Source of the DNA: Patescibacteria group bacterium UBA7522
GTDB taxonomy: Bacteria; Patescibacteriota; CPR2; UBA1875
Direction: 5' to 3'
DNA: 6,837 bases
Assembly (NCBI GenBank): GCA_002476865.1
Contig: DLNA01000034.1
Span: 1-6,837 of the forward strand
The notes under the pieces are model-generated. The model did not search any database and was not told the DNA's origin. It saw only the letters and a program-made list of their open reading frames with translations. The translations under genes were made by a program, and so were the position numbers. Below, in pieces: positions 1-5,781 of the stretch. Position 1 is the first letter of the stretch. Each line of letters begins with the position of its first letter.

Positions 1-32
1 GCATCAGTCGTTAAATTCCACCATTCTTTCAT
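1..32 (-). CDS. 5' end of an unidentified gene, cut by the window edge
   Basis: Only the first ten codons plus two bases are inside the window; they read MKEWWNLTTD. The call as a real gene rests mainly on the ribosome binding site: AGGAGGTGA, the full nine-base complement of the usual 16S 3' end, lies five bases before the ATG. This is by far the strongest ribosome binding site in the window. The gene points the same way as the two CdaR/PucR-type regulators and starts 119 bases after the second one stops, so it could be their target or part of their transcript. The ten residues are too few to identify a family. The leader in front of it is structured and is described separately. The start is well supported; the function is unknown. 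Confidence 0.7.
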   Translation of the reverse strand, partial: MKEWWNLTTD

Positions 33-37
33 TTCTT

Positions 38-66
38 TCACCTCCTTTCGTATAAACGTTGAGGTC
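38..66 (-). promoter_or_regulatory. Strong Shine-Dalgarno sequence inside a possible hairpin
   Basis: On the minus strand the segment starts ACCTC and ends in the ribosome binding site of the left-edge gene. ACCTC (65-61) can pair with GAGGT (44-40) inside that site. Within the loop, CGT (58-56) can pair with ACG (51-49) around a TTAT tetraloop. The result would be a two-tier hairpin that hides the site while leaving the ATG free. The pairing is read directly from the sequence; that it forms and controls translation is inference. Confidence 0.4.
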
Positions 67-68
67 TA

Positions 69-80
69 TCACGGAGGCAT
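69..80 (-). other. Possible minimal leader peptide, Met-Pro-Pro-stop
   Basis: On the minus strand a GGAGGG (90-85) stands four bases before an ATG at 80-78, followed by CCT, CCG and then TGA and TAG in tandem. This is a well-placed ribosome binding site in front of a three-codon frame encoding two prolines, a combination known to slow ribosomes in other settings. Its own binding site and its Pro codons are the two arms of the 72-91 hairpin, so translation would melt that stem. A frame this short can easily arise by chance. Confidence 0.25.
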
Positions 81-91
81 ATAACCCTCCG
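72..91 (-). promoter_or_regulatory. Six-base-pair hairpin in the leader of the left-edge gene
   Basis: CGGAGG and CCTCCG form a perfect, GC-rich six-pair stem around an eight-base loop, in a region otherwise poor in G and C. It is not followed by a T-run on either strand, so it does not look like an intrinsic terminator. On the minus strand its second arm (CCTCC) is also complementary to the GGAGG of the downstream Shine-Dalgarno sequence at 42-46. Two mutually exclusive pairings are therefore possible, one with the site free and one with it hidden. Confidence 0.4.
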
Positions 92-112
92 CCCCGGAAA
101 GAATCCCCTGCT

Positions 113-143
113 ATTATCTTAGCAATTAGAGATGGCTTTGCAA
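113..143 (-). promoter_or_regulatory. Weak candidate promoter for the left-edge gene
   Basis: On the minus strand TTGCAA (143-138) and GATAAT (118-113) resemble -35 and -10 boxes, but the 19-base spacer is longer than the usual 17. If used, transcription would start near 106 and give a leader of about 75 bases containing both hairpins. The alternative is read-through from the regulator operon, since no convincing terminator follows it. Confidence 0.25.
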
Positions 144-151
144 GTAAAAAA

Positions 152-1309
152 TTATTTTTCCTCTGGTGTGTAGAGCATCAGGCCCATTTTGATTTGAACG
201 GCATCCCTAAACTTTCTTGGATCAAGTCCGGTGATTTTTTTGATGTTTTCTAGCCGATAAATAAGAGTGTTCCGATGGAGATGTAGATTCTTTGAGGCGA
301 TCGTAAGATTCATATCTGCCTTTAAAAATTCATTAACGGTTTTTAGATTATCCTTTTTTGTTAAAATTTCTCCAAGGATTTGGTTTGCGAGTTCGCATTT
401 TCTTTCTTGGCTCACTTTTTCTGAAAGGGTAATAAACATCCCAATATCGGTAATGTGATAAATCTTATCTTCTCCCCAAATTTTTATTCCTATCTCTAGT
501 GCTGACTTTGCGTCAGCAAAGGACTTTCTTAGTCCCTCAATACCAGGATAGTATTGGCCTATCCCTATCGTAACCCCGGGTCCTGTGATTTTCTCTACTA
601 ATTCTTTAATATACCCTGCCTTTTTCTTAAAATATTCAATTGAGTTTAGAGTGTTAACGGTGCCGCCGGCCGATTTTAGGAGAACAAATAAGTCGTCTTC
701 TAGGTGAGTTATGATATTCTGTTCGTTTTTTTGAAATCCACTGCTAATAACCTTTTTAATTTTGTTGCATTCAGAGTTTAACTTTTTTAGGCAATCAAGA
801 TTATCCTTTTGATTTACATTTTTTTTGATTTTATTCTTAAAGCCAGGCGCTTTAATAAGATAAATCGCTTGCGGAGATCTTAAGTTAACGCCAACAATGT
901 CGCCTCTATCAATTGCCTGTTCTATGTTTTTTATCTCTGTTTTTGTTAGAAGATTTTTTATAAAACTGCCTTTTGGATCAGAAAACTTTAAAATCTGCTC
1001 GTTCAAAAAATGTTTATATTTTATCTCGTCATACAATCCCTCGAGAAGTTTCTTATTGACGCCACTTTTTTTGTTATCAAGATAGCCAATGACTAGTTCA
1101 ACTTTATTTTTTATTTGCAAGGGCACCCAAATAACATCGTCCTTTTTTACGGTTTTTGTATATTGAGCTGCGTCTTTTGCGTCTTGATAAAATTTTTTAT
1201 TCTCTCCGTAACTTATCCCCATGCCCCCGGTAACGGCTACCAAGTTGGGAACCTTTTCGAAGATCGTTTTGATTAGTTGTTTTTTTATATTTTTATCCAT
1301 AGTAACCAT
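152..1309 (-). CDS. CdaR/PucR-type transcription regulator, second of a tandem pair
   Basis: A 385-residue DNA-binding regulator. The C-terminal third is the PucR/CdaR-type helix-turn-helix (about 333-376), recognised by the motif HRNTLIYRLENIKKITGLDP. Before it lies the family's degenerate GGDEF-like domain (about 200-285) with VTIGIGQYYPGIEGL and KSFADAKSALEIG; it has no GGDEF catalytic motif, so no cyclic-di-GMP synthesis is expected. The N-terminal 110 residues would be the ligand sensor. They only faintly resemble the sensor of the upstream paralogue, so the ligand may differ or binding may be lost. The frame begins inside the end of that paralogue; two ATGs are possible, 1309 (17-base overlap) or 1300 (8-base overlap, MDKNIKKQL), and neither has a clear ribosome binding site, which points to translational coupling. 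No transmembrane segments are evident. The regulated genes are not known; the gene starting at 32 is the nearest downstream candidate. Confidence 0.88.
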   Translation of the reverse strand: MVTMDKNIKKQLIKTIFEKVPNLVAVTGGMGISYGENKKFYQDAKDAAQYTKTVKKDDVIWVPLQIKNKVELVIGYLDNKKSGVNKKLLEGLYDEIKYKHFLNEQILKFSDPKGSFIKNLLTKTEIKNIEQAIDRGDIVGVNLRSPQAIYLIKAPGFKNKIKKNVNQKDNLDCLKKLNSECNKIKKVISSGFQKNEQNIITHLEDDLFVLLKSAGGTVNTLNSIEYFKKKAGYIKELVEKITGPGVTIGIGQYYPGIEGLRKSFADAKSALEIGIKIWGEDKIYHITDIGMFITLSEKVSQERKCELANQILGEILTKKDNLKTVNEFLKADMNLTIASKNLHLHRNTLIYRLENIKKITGLDPRKFRDAVQIKMGLMLYTPEEK

Positions 1310-2405
1310 TCAAAATTAATGCCATGTATAGTCGAAAAGCATCATCAAAAATTCTAGGGTTTAGGCCTGTTAGGGACTCGATTCTTTCAAGTCGATATAT
1401 CAAGGTATTACGATGAATTTTAGAATCTTTTGCAGTTACTGTTAGTGACATGTCGTTTTCAAAATATTTTTTTAGGGTTTTTATTAAAATCTTTTTACTT
1501 ATAATTTTTGAAATTACCTCTCTAGAGAAATTAATATTTTCTTTGTTAGCTCCACTAAAAAGTGGTGCGATCACCCCAAAAGAGTCGTAATGATAAACCT
1601 TATTTTCGCCCCAAATATGTTCCCCAAATTTAAGAGCGGTTTTTGACTCCTGAAAACTCTCTTTTAACCCCTTTACACCGGGCCAATAATTACCAATACC
1701 AATCGTTAAGTCGGTCCCTAGCTCCGTTTTAAGATCATAATGAAGCGTGGACGCCGTTTTCTTAAATTCTACTTGATACTCTTTAGGGCTTTCTCCCATA
1801 TCTTTAAGTATTAGAAAATTGTTGCTTCCCATATAAAAAACTTGGTTTTCTGCGTGTTGTGTGTAAAAAGTCGAGAGAACTGTTTCGATGCTTCTTTTTG
1901 TTCTTGCTATAATCTCTTCTCTTTCGCCCTCGATGCTTTCAAAGTCGTATAGTTTTAAATAATTTCCATCATGTATCTCTAATAAAATGGCAACTCTATT
2001 TTTTTTGATATTAATATTAAATGACTTCAAGACCTTTATTAAGTCGCTTTCTTTTATGCTGCCGGTATTAAAAAAATCGTAGGATATCTGATCTATCCTT
2101 CGTTCATCGCTGGTAAGTATCTTGGTGTTTTTATTCTGCTCTATTATAAGCTCTGCAATCGACTTAATAATTTTTTTGTTCTCGCCCAGTGAATCGATTT
2201 TTTCATCAAAGAATAGATAACCATAAAGACGTTTTTTAACTCGGAGCTCGATTGCTTTGGGGCTTTTGGTGGGCAGTAGGTCGTGCTTAATGTTAAAATT
2301 ATCCGTACTTGAGATCACTTTTCCGTAGGAGTCAATAATAGCAACCTTGTAGCTAGAGAGCTTATTAATCTCCTTGAGTATTTTGTTTGCTAGAATTTGA
2401 TTCAT
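1293..2405 (-). CDS. CdaR/PucR-type transcription regulator with diacid-sensor-like domain
   Basis: A 370-residue cytoplasmic regulator with the full CdaR layout. Residues 1-90 resemble the sugar-diacid recognition domain: LANKILKEINKL, then VAIIDSYGKVISSTD, then RLYGYLFFDEK and AELIIEQ. Residues about 135-275 form the GGDEF-like middle domain (LTIGIGNYWPGVKGL, SFQESKTALKFG) without catalytic residues. Residues about 318-362 are the C-terminal helix-turn-helix (LTVTAKDSKIHRNTLIYRLE, then SLTGLNPR). Characterised family members such as E. coli CdaR sense small organic acids and activate their catabolic genes; applying that here is inference. The ATG at 2405 is fixed by GGGAG six bases upstream. 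It is the first gene of an operon with the paralogue that overlaps its end. An extended -10 promoter and a two-copy direct repeat precede it, which suggests autoregulation. Confidence 0.9.
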   Translation of the reverse strand: MNQILANKILKEINKLSSYKVAIIDSYGKVISSTDNFNIKHDLLPTKSPKAIELRVKKRLYGYLFFDEKIDSLGENKKIIKSIAELIIEQNKNTKILTSDERRIDQISYDFFNTGSIKESDLIKVLKSFNINIKKNRVAILLEIHDGNYLKLYDFESIEGEREEIIARTKRSIETVLSTFYTQHAENQVFYMGSNNFLILKDMGESPKEYQVEFKKTASTLHYDLKTELGTDLTIGIGNYWPGVKGLKESFQESKTALKFGEHIWGENKVYHYDSFGVIAPLFSGANKENINFSREVISKIISKKILIKTLKKYFENDMSLTVTAKDSKIHRNTLIYRLERIESLTGLNPRIFDDAFRLYMALILNGYYG

Positions 2406-2454
2406 TTGTAACTCCCGCCAAATAACCCCCTACCGCTTGTAACTTTAACCAAAT
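2406..2454. repeat. Two-copy direct repeat TTGTAACT-N4-CCAAAT, candidate operator
   Basis: On the plus strand TTGTAACT-cccg-CCAAAT (2406-2423) is repeated as TTGTAACT-ttaa-CCAAAT (2437-2454). Fourteen of eighteen positions are identical, the mismatches are confined to the central four, and the copies are 31 bases apart, about three helix turns. Sequence beyond the 18 bases is not shared, so this is not simply a recent tandem duplication. One copy touches the -10 box and the likely transcription start; the other covers the ribosome binding site and ends at the ATG. That layout suits a repressor site for the regulator encoded next to it. Binding is inferred, not shown. Confidence 0.55.
2412..2416 (-). 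promoter_or_regulatory. Ribosome binding site of the first regulator
   Basis: GGGAG on the minus strand, six bases before the ATG at 2405. It decides the start codon and lies in the variable centre of the downstream copy of the direct repeat. Confidence 0.7.
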
Positions 2455-2461
2455 TTTAGCA
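2453..2461 (-). promoter_or_regulatory. Extended -10 promoter of the regulator operon
   Basis: On the minus strand TGCTAAAAT carries a TG one base before a TAAAAT hexamer, the extended -10 form that can work without a good -35 box. No convincing -35 is seen, because that position falls in the T-run and stem of the preceding terminator. Transcription would start near 2446, about 40 bases before the ATG. The box overlaps the upstream copy of the direct repeat by two bases. Confidence 0.55.
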
Positions 2462-2468
2462 TAACTAT

Positions 2469-2494
2469 AAAAAAAATCCAGAGATTGGGCTGGA
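2469..2494 (-). terminator. Rho-independent terminator after tRNA-Leu
   Basis: On the minus strand TCCAG and CTGGA form a five-pair stem with an eight-base loop, followed at once by eight T residues. It lies 79 bases beyond the 3' end of tRNA-Leu and just ahead of the regulator promoter, so it would separate the tRNA transcript from the regulator operon. The stem is short, so termination may be incomplete. The 79 bases between it and the tRNA hold only an AT-rich inverted repeat (2494-2509) of unclear meaning. Confidence 0.6.
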
Positions 2495-2573
2495 ATTATT
2501 TTAATAATTTTATTGCCCCACTATTCGAAGTATCGACGTAGCATGATCTGTTATTTGTATCTTTAGCATAAAA

Positions 2574-2660
2574 TGGTGGGCGATAGAGGACTCGAACCTC
2601 CATGATTTTTCAATCACTAGCTTCTGAAGCCAGCGCGTCTACCAATTCCGCCAATCGCCC
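2574..2660 (-). tRNA. tRNA-Leu, anticodon CAG
   Basis: A complete 87-base class II tRNA read on the minus strand. The acceptor GGGCGAT pairs with ATCGCCC, then discriminator A and an encoded CCA follow. The anticodon stem CTGGC/GCTAG holds the loop TTCAGAA, giving CAG for CUG codons, with one G-U pair in the stem. The long variable arm (TGATT, GAAA loop, AATCA) is the class II hallmark and fits leucine. The T arm is GGAGG-TTCGAGT-CCTCT. It follows tRNA-Val by 72 bases and may be cut from a shared precursor. Confidence 0.96.
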
Positions 2661-2732
2661 CCGGAAAATTACGAAGATTAAAATATTTAAGTTTTTGATT
2701 TAAGCTTTTGTAAAAAAATCTTTGATTTGTTA

Positions 2733-2809
2733 TGGTGGGTGATACTGGACTCGAACCAGTGACCTCTGCAATGTCAATGCAACGCTCTAACCAGCTGAGC
2801 TAATCACCC
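2733..2809 (-). tRNA. tRNA-Val, anticodon GAC
   Basis: A complete 77-base tRNA read on the minus strand. The acceptor GGGTGAT pairs with ATCACCC, with discriminator A and an encoded CCA. The D stem is GCTC/GAGC. The anticodon stem TTGCA/TGCAG holds TTGACAT, giving GAC for GUC and GUU codons. The T arm is ACTGG-TTCGAGT-CCAGT. A35, C36 and A73 agree with known bacterial valine identity. It is the first gene after the promoter at 2821-2849. Confidence 0.96.
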
Positions 2810-2820
2810 GAACCTAGGTT

Positions 2821-2849
2821 ATTCTAGCTTAATTTATTGCTTTTTTCAA
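2821..2849 (-). promoter_or_regulatory. Sigma-70-type promoter of the tRNA genes
   Basis: On the minus strand TTGAAA (2849-2844), a 17-base spacer and TAGAAT (2826-2821) each match the -35 and -10 consensus at five of six positions. Transcription would begin about 2814, only a few bases before the mature 5' end of tRNA-Val, a normal layout for a tRNA promoter. Confidence 0.7.
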
Positions 2850-2889
2850 TAAATCAACACTGTTTTTTTATTATTATTAATCAAAATTG

Positions 2890-2898
2890 TGTTATAAT
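2890..2898 (+). promoter_or_regulatory. Extended -10 promoter of thrS, giving an almost leaderless mRNA
   Basis: TGTTATAAT is a perfect TATAAT hexamer preceded by the TG of an extended -10 box. No good -35 is present; the upstream DNA is a T/A-rich run (2862-2880) that could act as an UP-like element. The expected start near 2904-2906 leaves about four to six bases before the thrS ATG at 2910, too few for a ribosome binding site. The promoter is back to back with that of the tRNA genes. Confidence 0.7.
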
Positions 2899-2909
2899 TT
2901 TACGAAAAG

Positions 2910-4655
2910 ATGAGTAAAAATAAAGAATCTGAGATTCAAAAGAAAAGACACTCGCTTTCTCACGTGATGGCAGCGGCTGTTTTAGATGTTTTCGATGGGG
3001 CTAGATTAGCTATTGGCCCAGCGATTGAAAATGGATTTTATTATGATTTTGATTTGCCGAGAACACTTATCCCGGAAGATCTTCTTAAAATTGAGGCAAA
3101 AATGAAAGAAATTATCTCTTCAGAAATTTCTTTTATAAAAAGAGAGGAAGATGCAAAAAGGGCTCTTAAAAAAGAGAAAGCATCGGGGGATATATATAAA
3201 GCAGAGCTGATTACCGACTTGATGTCCGAAGGCACTAAGAAGGTTACTTATTATAAGTCCGGTGATTTTGAAGATCTTTGTGTTGGCCCTCACGTTAATT
3301 CAACCAAGGATCTTCGTGGAGTGGCCTTTAAATTAACAAAAATCGCCGGCGCTTATTGGCGCGGTAACGAAAAAAACAAGATGTTACAAAGGATTTATGC
3401 GGTTGCCTTTGAAAATCAAAAAAAGCTTGATGATTATTTAAAGAAGATTGAAGAAGCCGAAAAAAGAGACCACCGTAAGTTAGGTCAAGAGCTTGATCTT
3501 TTCTCTTTTAACGATGCGGCGGTTGGTTTTGTCTTTTGGCATCCTGGGGGAATGATTTTAAAAAACGAGCTTGTTAGCTATTGGCGAAAAGAACACCTTA
3601 GGGTTGGCTATAAAGAGGTGGAGACGCCTATTATATTAAACGAATCACTTTGGCATAAGTCCGGTCACTGGGATAATTACAAAGATAATATGTATTTTAC
3701 CAAGATAGATAATCAGCAGTCGGCGATTAAGCCCATGAATTGTCCCGGTGGGATTTTGATTTATAAATCCAGGATGCGTTCTTATCGAGATTTGCCATTA
3801 AGAGTTGCTGAGCTTGGCTTGGTTCACAGGCACGAACTTTCGGGCGTGCTTCATGGTCTTTTTAGAGTAAGATCATTTGTTCAAGATGACGCTCATATTT
3901 ATTGCACCGAAGATCAGGTTGAAAAAGAACTTGCTAGTACGATTAAGCTGATTGAAAAGATTTATAAAAAATTTGGTTTTAAGGACTACCATATTGAACT
4001 TTCAACTCGTCCTCAAAAATCTATTGGAACAGATCAGATGTGGAATAAGGCCGAAAAAACCATGAAAAAGGTTTCAAGGGATTTAAATCTGAAAATCAAA
4101 ATAAATGAAGGTGACGGCGCGTTTTATGGTCCAAAATTCGATTTTCACATTAATGATTCAATCGGTCGAACTTGGCAATGCGGAACTATTCAGCTTGATT
4201 TTTCGATGCCAGAAAGATTTGAGCTTGAATACGTGGGTAAAGATGGTAAAAAGAAGCGTCCGGTTATGATTCACAGGACGGTATTGGGGTCACTGGAGAG
4301 ATTTATCGGTATTTTAATTGAGCATTACGCGGGCGCTTTTCCCTTATGGCTAGCACCGGTTCAGCTAAGCATTATCTCTGTTGGTGCTTCTTCTAAAAAA
4401 TATGCCAAAGATGTTTACAAAGAACTTTTGTCTGAAGGTTATCGGGTTGAGTTGAGGGATGAAAACGAAACGGTTGGTAAAAAAATTCGCGAAGCGGAAT
4501 TACAAAAGATTCCTTATATGATTGTTGTCGGAGAAAAAGAGGCAAAGTCAGAATCAGTCGCCGTTAGAACTCTTCATGACAAAAAGATTAAAAACTTAAA
4601 GAAGTCAGTTTTTATGAAAGAGATAAAAAAAGAGCTAGAAAATCAAATTGAATAA
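2910..4655 (+). CDS. thrS: Threonyl-tRNA synthetase lacking the TGS domain
   Basis: Charges tRNA-Thr with threonine in the cytoplasm. The protein has 581 residues against about 640 in E. coli; the missing part is the N-terminal TGS domain, since the protein opens directly on the editing domain (HxxxH at H14/H18, with C124 and H128 in DLCVGPH). The class II catalytic core follows: NCPGG with zinc ligand C278, motif 2 around R307 with HGLFRVRSFVQDDAH and zinc ligand H329, third zinc ligand H455 in VMIHR, and motif 3 arginine R464 in GSLERF. The anticodon-binding domain is about 483-575 (IREAELQKIPYMIVVGEKE). The catalytic, editing and zinc residues are all present. NCPGG replaces the NCPGH of the E. 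coli enzyme. There is no ribosome binding site and almost no leader, so neither a T-box nor an E. coli-type leader operator can exist here. It is first in a cluster with the malic enzyme and miaB. Confidence 0.97.
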   Translation: MSKNKESEIQKKRHSLSHVMAAAVLDVFDGARLAIGPAIENGFYYDFDLPRTLIPEDLLKIEAKMKEIISSEISFIKREEDAKRALKKEKASGDIYKAELITDLMSEGTKKVTYYKSGDFEDLCVGPHVNSTKDLRGVAFKLTKIAGAYWRGNEKNKMLQRIYAVAFENQKKLDDYLKKIEEAEKRDHRKLGQELDLFSFNDAAVGFVFWHPGGMILKNELVSYWRKEHLRVGYKEVETPIILNESLWHKSGHWDNYKDNMYFTKIDNQQSAIKPMNCPGGILIYKSRMRSYRDLPLRVAELGLVHRHELSGVLHGLFRVRSFVQDDAHIYCTEDQVEKELASTIKLIEKIYKKFGFKDYHIELSTRPQKSIGTDQMWNKAEKTMKKVSRDLNLKIKINEGDGAFYGPKFDFHINDSIGRTWQCGTIQLDFSMPERFELEYVGKDGKKKRPVMIHRTVLGSLERFIGILIEHYAGAFPLWLAPVQLSIISVGASSKKYAKDVYKELLSEGYRVELRDENETVGKKIREAELQKIPYMIVVGEKEAKSESVAVRTLHDKKIKNLKKSVFMKEIKKELENQIE

Positions 4656-5781
4656 AAATCCTCTAAAATTTCACAAAGATTTAAAAGGAAAGATTGTCGT
4701 TAACTCAAAAAAAAGGATAACAAAAGACAATCTTTCTTTGGCCTATACCCCTGGAGTTGGAAGGGTAAGCAAAGAAATATCAAAAAATAAAGAGCTTGTT
4801 AATGTCTATTCTGGCAAGCAGAACTTTGTTGCAATCGTAACAGACGGTACGGCTGTTTTGGGTCTTGGCGACATCGGTCCGGAAGCGGCAATGCCGGTGA
4901 TGGAGGGTAAGGCCGCAATTTTCGCTGACTTCGCTGGTGTTAATGCCGTTCCTATTTGTCTTTCTACCAAGGATCCCAAAAAGATTATTGAGACCATAAA
5001 AAATATTGCCCCTTCTTTTGGGGGGATAAACTTGGAAGATATTGCTGCTCCTGCTTGTTTTGAGGTGCTTGCTGCGCTTGAAAAAGAGCTGGATATTCCT
5101 GTTTTTCATGATGACCAAGACGGAACGGCGATTGTTGTTCTGGCCGGATTGATTAATGCTTTTAAGATAACCGGTAAAAACAAGGAGTCAAAGATAGTGA
5201 TCTCTGGTGCTGGGGCGGCAGGGATAGCGATTGCTCGCTTATTAGAAGAATATGGTTTTAAAAATTATTGCCTTTGTGATTCTCGCGGAACTATTAGTAA
5301 GTGTCGTCAAGATTTGACGCCGGAAAAAGAAATTGTTCTTGCGAAAAGCAAGGCGTCTTGCCCATGCGCTGATTGTAGTGAGGCCTTGTTGGGAGCCGAT
5401 GTTTTGATTGGCGTCTCTAAGCCGGACCAGTTTACGGCGGATGATATCCGAAAGATGAATCAAAATCCAATTGTATTTGCTTTGGCCAATCCGACTCCAG
5501 AGATTATGCCCAAAGAGGCAAAAAGGGGTGGTGCGAAGGTGATTGCGACTGGCAGGAGCGACTTTCCTAATCAAATAAATAACGCACTTGTTTTCCCCGG
5601 CTTATTTAGAGGACTTTTGGATAGTAGTGTTAAAAAAGTTACACCTAAAATAAAGATTAATGTGGCCGAAGCAATTGCAGGGATGGTTAAAAACCCAACA
5701 ACAGAAAAATTTATACCGTCAATTTTTGACAAAAATCTTGCCTCGATTGTTTCTGGTGCCGTAAAAAATGCGAGCAAATAA
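4648..5781 (+). CDS. NAD(P)-dependent malic enzyme, short bacterial form
   Basis: Oxidatively decarboxylates malate to pyruvate and CO2 with reduction of NAD(P). The 377 residues match the short bacterial/archaeal form without the C-terminal phosphotransacetylase-like domain of E. coli MaeB. Visible family marks: Y33 in SLAYTPGVG, K88 in PVMEGKAA, metal ligands E130/D131 (INLEDIAAP) and D155/D156 (FHDDQDGTA), Rossmann loop GAGAAG (187-192), and GRSDFPNQINNALVFPG near 302-318. D211 at the end of the second Rossmann strand would favour NAD over NADP, but this is tentative. The start is TTG at 4648: the frame is closed upstream by TAG at 4636, and TTGAATAA overlaps the thrS stop by eight bases, implying translational coupling. 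Unusual for the family, six cysteines sit at 208, 210, 219, 238, 240 and 243, the last three as CPCADC. Confidence 0.94.
   Translation: MNKNPLKFHKDLKGKIVVNSKKRITKDNLSLAYTPGVGRVSKEISKNKELVNVYSGKQNFVAIVTDGTAVLGLGDIGPEAAMPVMEGKAAIFADFAGVNAVPICLSTKDPKKIIETIKNIAPSFGGINLEDIAAPACFEVLAALEKELDIPVFHDDQDGTAIVVLAGLINAFKITGKNKESKIVISGAGAAGIAIARLLEEYGFKNYCLCDSRGTISKCRQDLTPEKEIVLAKSKASCPCADCSEALLGADVLIGVSKPDQFTADDIRKMNQNPIVFALANPTPEIMPKEAKRGGAKVIATGRSDFPNQINNALVFPGLFRGLLDSSVKKVTPKIKINVAEAIAGMVKNPTTEKFIPSIFDKNLASIVSGAVKNASK

Noticed and set aside
72..91. Hairpin considered as an intrinsic terminator.
   Set aside because: No T-run follows it on either strand; it fits better as a leader structure.
100..160. 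Possible terminator after the second regulator (stop codon followed by a T-run near 149-154 on the minus strand).
   Set aside because: The T-run follows only an A/T-rich sequence with no stable stem, so it does not meet the pattern of an intrinsic terminator.
59..253. Plus-strand open frame of 64 codons across the leader and the end of the second regulator gene.
   Set aside because: It overlaps the leader hairpin and a confident gene on the opposite strand, with no clear ribosome binding site.
2494..2509. AT-only inverted repeat AATTATT-TT-AATAATT next to the terminator.
   Set aside because: A two-base loop and A/T-only pairs make a weak structure, and it matches the local composition.
2455..2571. 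Ten-base repeat TTTAGCATAA at 2455-2464 and 2562-2571.
   Set aside because: The first copy is part of the regulator promoter; the second lacks a good -10 hexamer and lies before a terminator. In AT-rich DNA a ten-base match is weak evidence.
2685..2714. Possible separate promoter for tRNA-Leu on the minus strand: TTTACA, 18 bases, TTAAAT, plus a weak AAATC/GATTT hairpin with a T-run just upstream (about 2712-2728).
   Set aside because: The -10 box is poor and the hairpin is only five mostly A-T pairs; co-transcription with tRNA-Val is the simpler reading.
2574..2809. Idea that the two local tRNAs are the substrates of the nearby miaB product.
   Set aside because: MiaB acts on i6A37 in tRNAs reading UNN codons; CAG and GAC anticodons read CUN and GUN codons, so neither tRNA is an expected target.
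2810..2909. T-box or other leader RNA upstream of thrS.
   Set aside because: The 100 bases hold two divergent promoters, and the predicted thrS leader is only a few bases long; no T-box sequence is present.
4780..5118. Open frame of 112 codons antisense to the malic enzyme gene (and a second at 5242-5574).
   Set aside because: They lie wholly within a well-recognised gene on the other strand, have no ribosome binding site I can support, and resemble no family I know.
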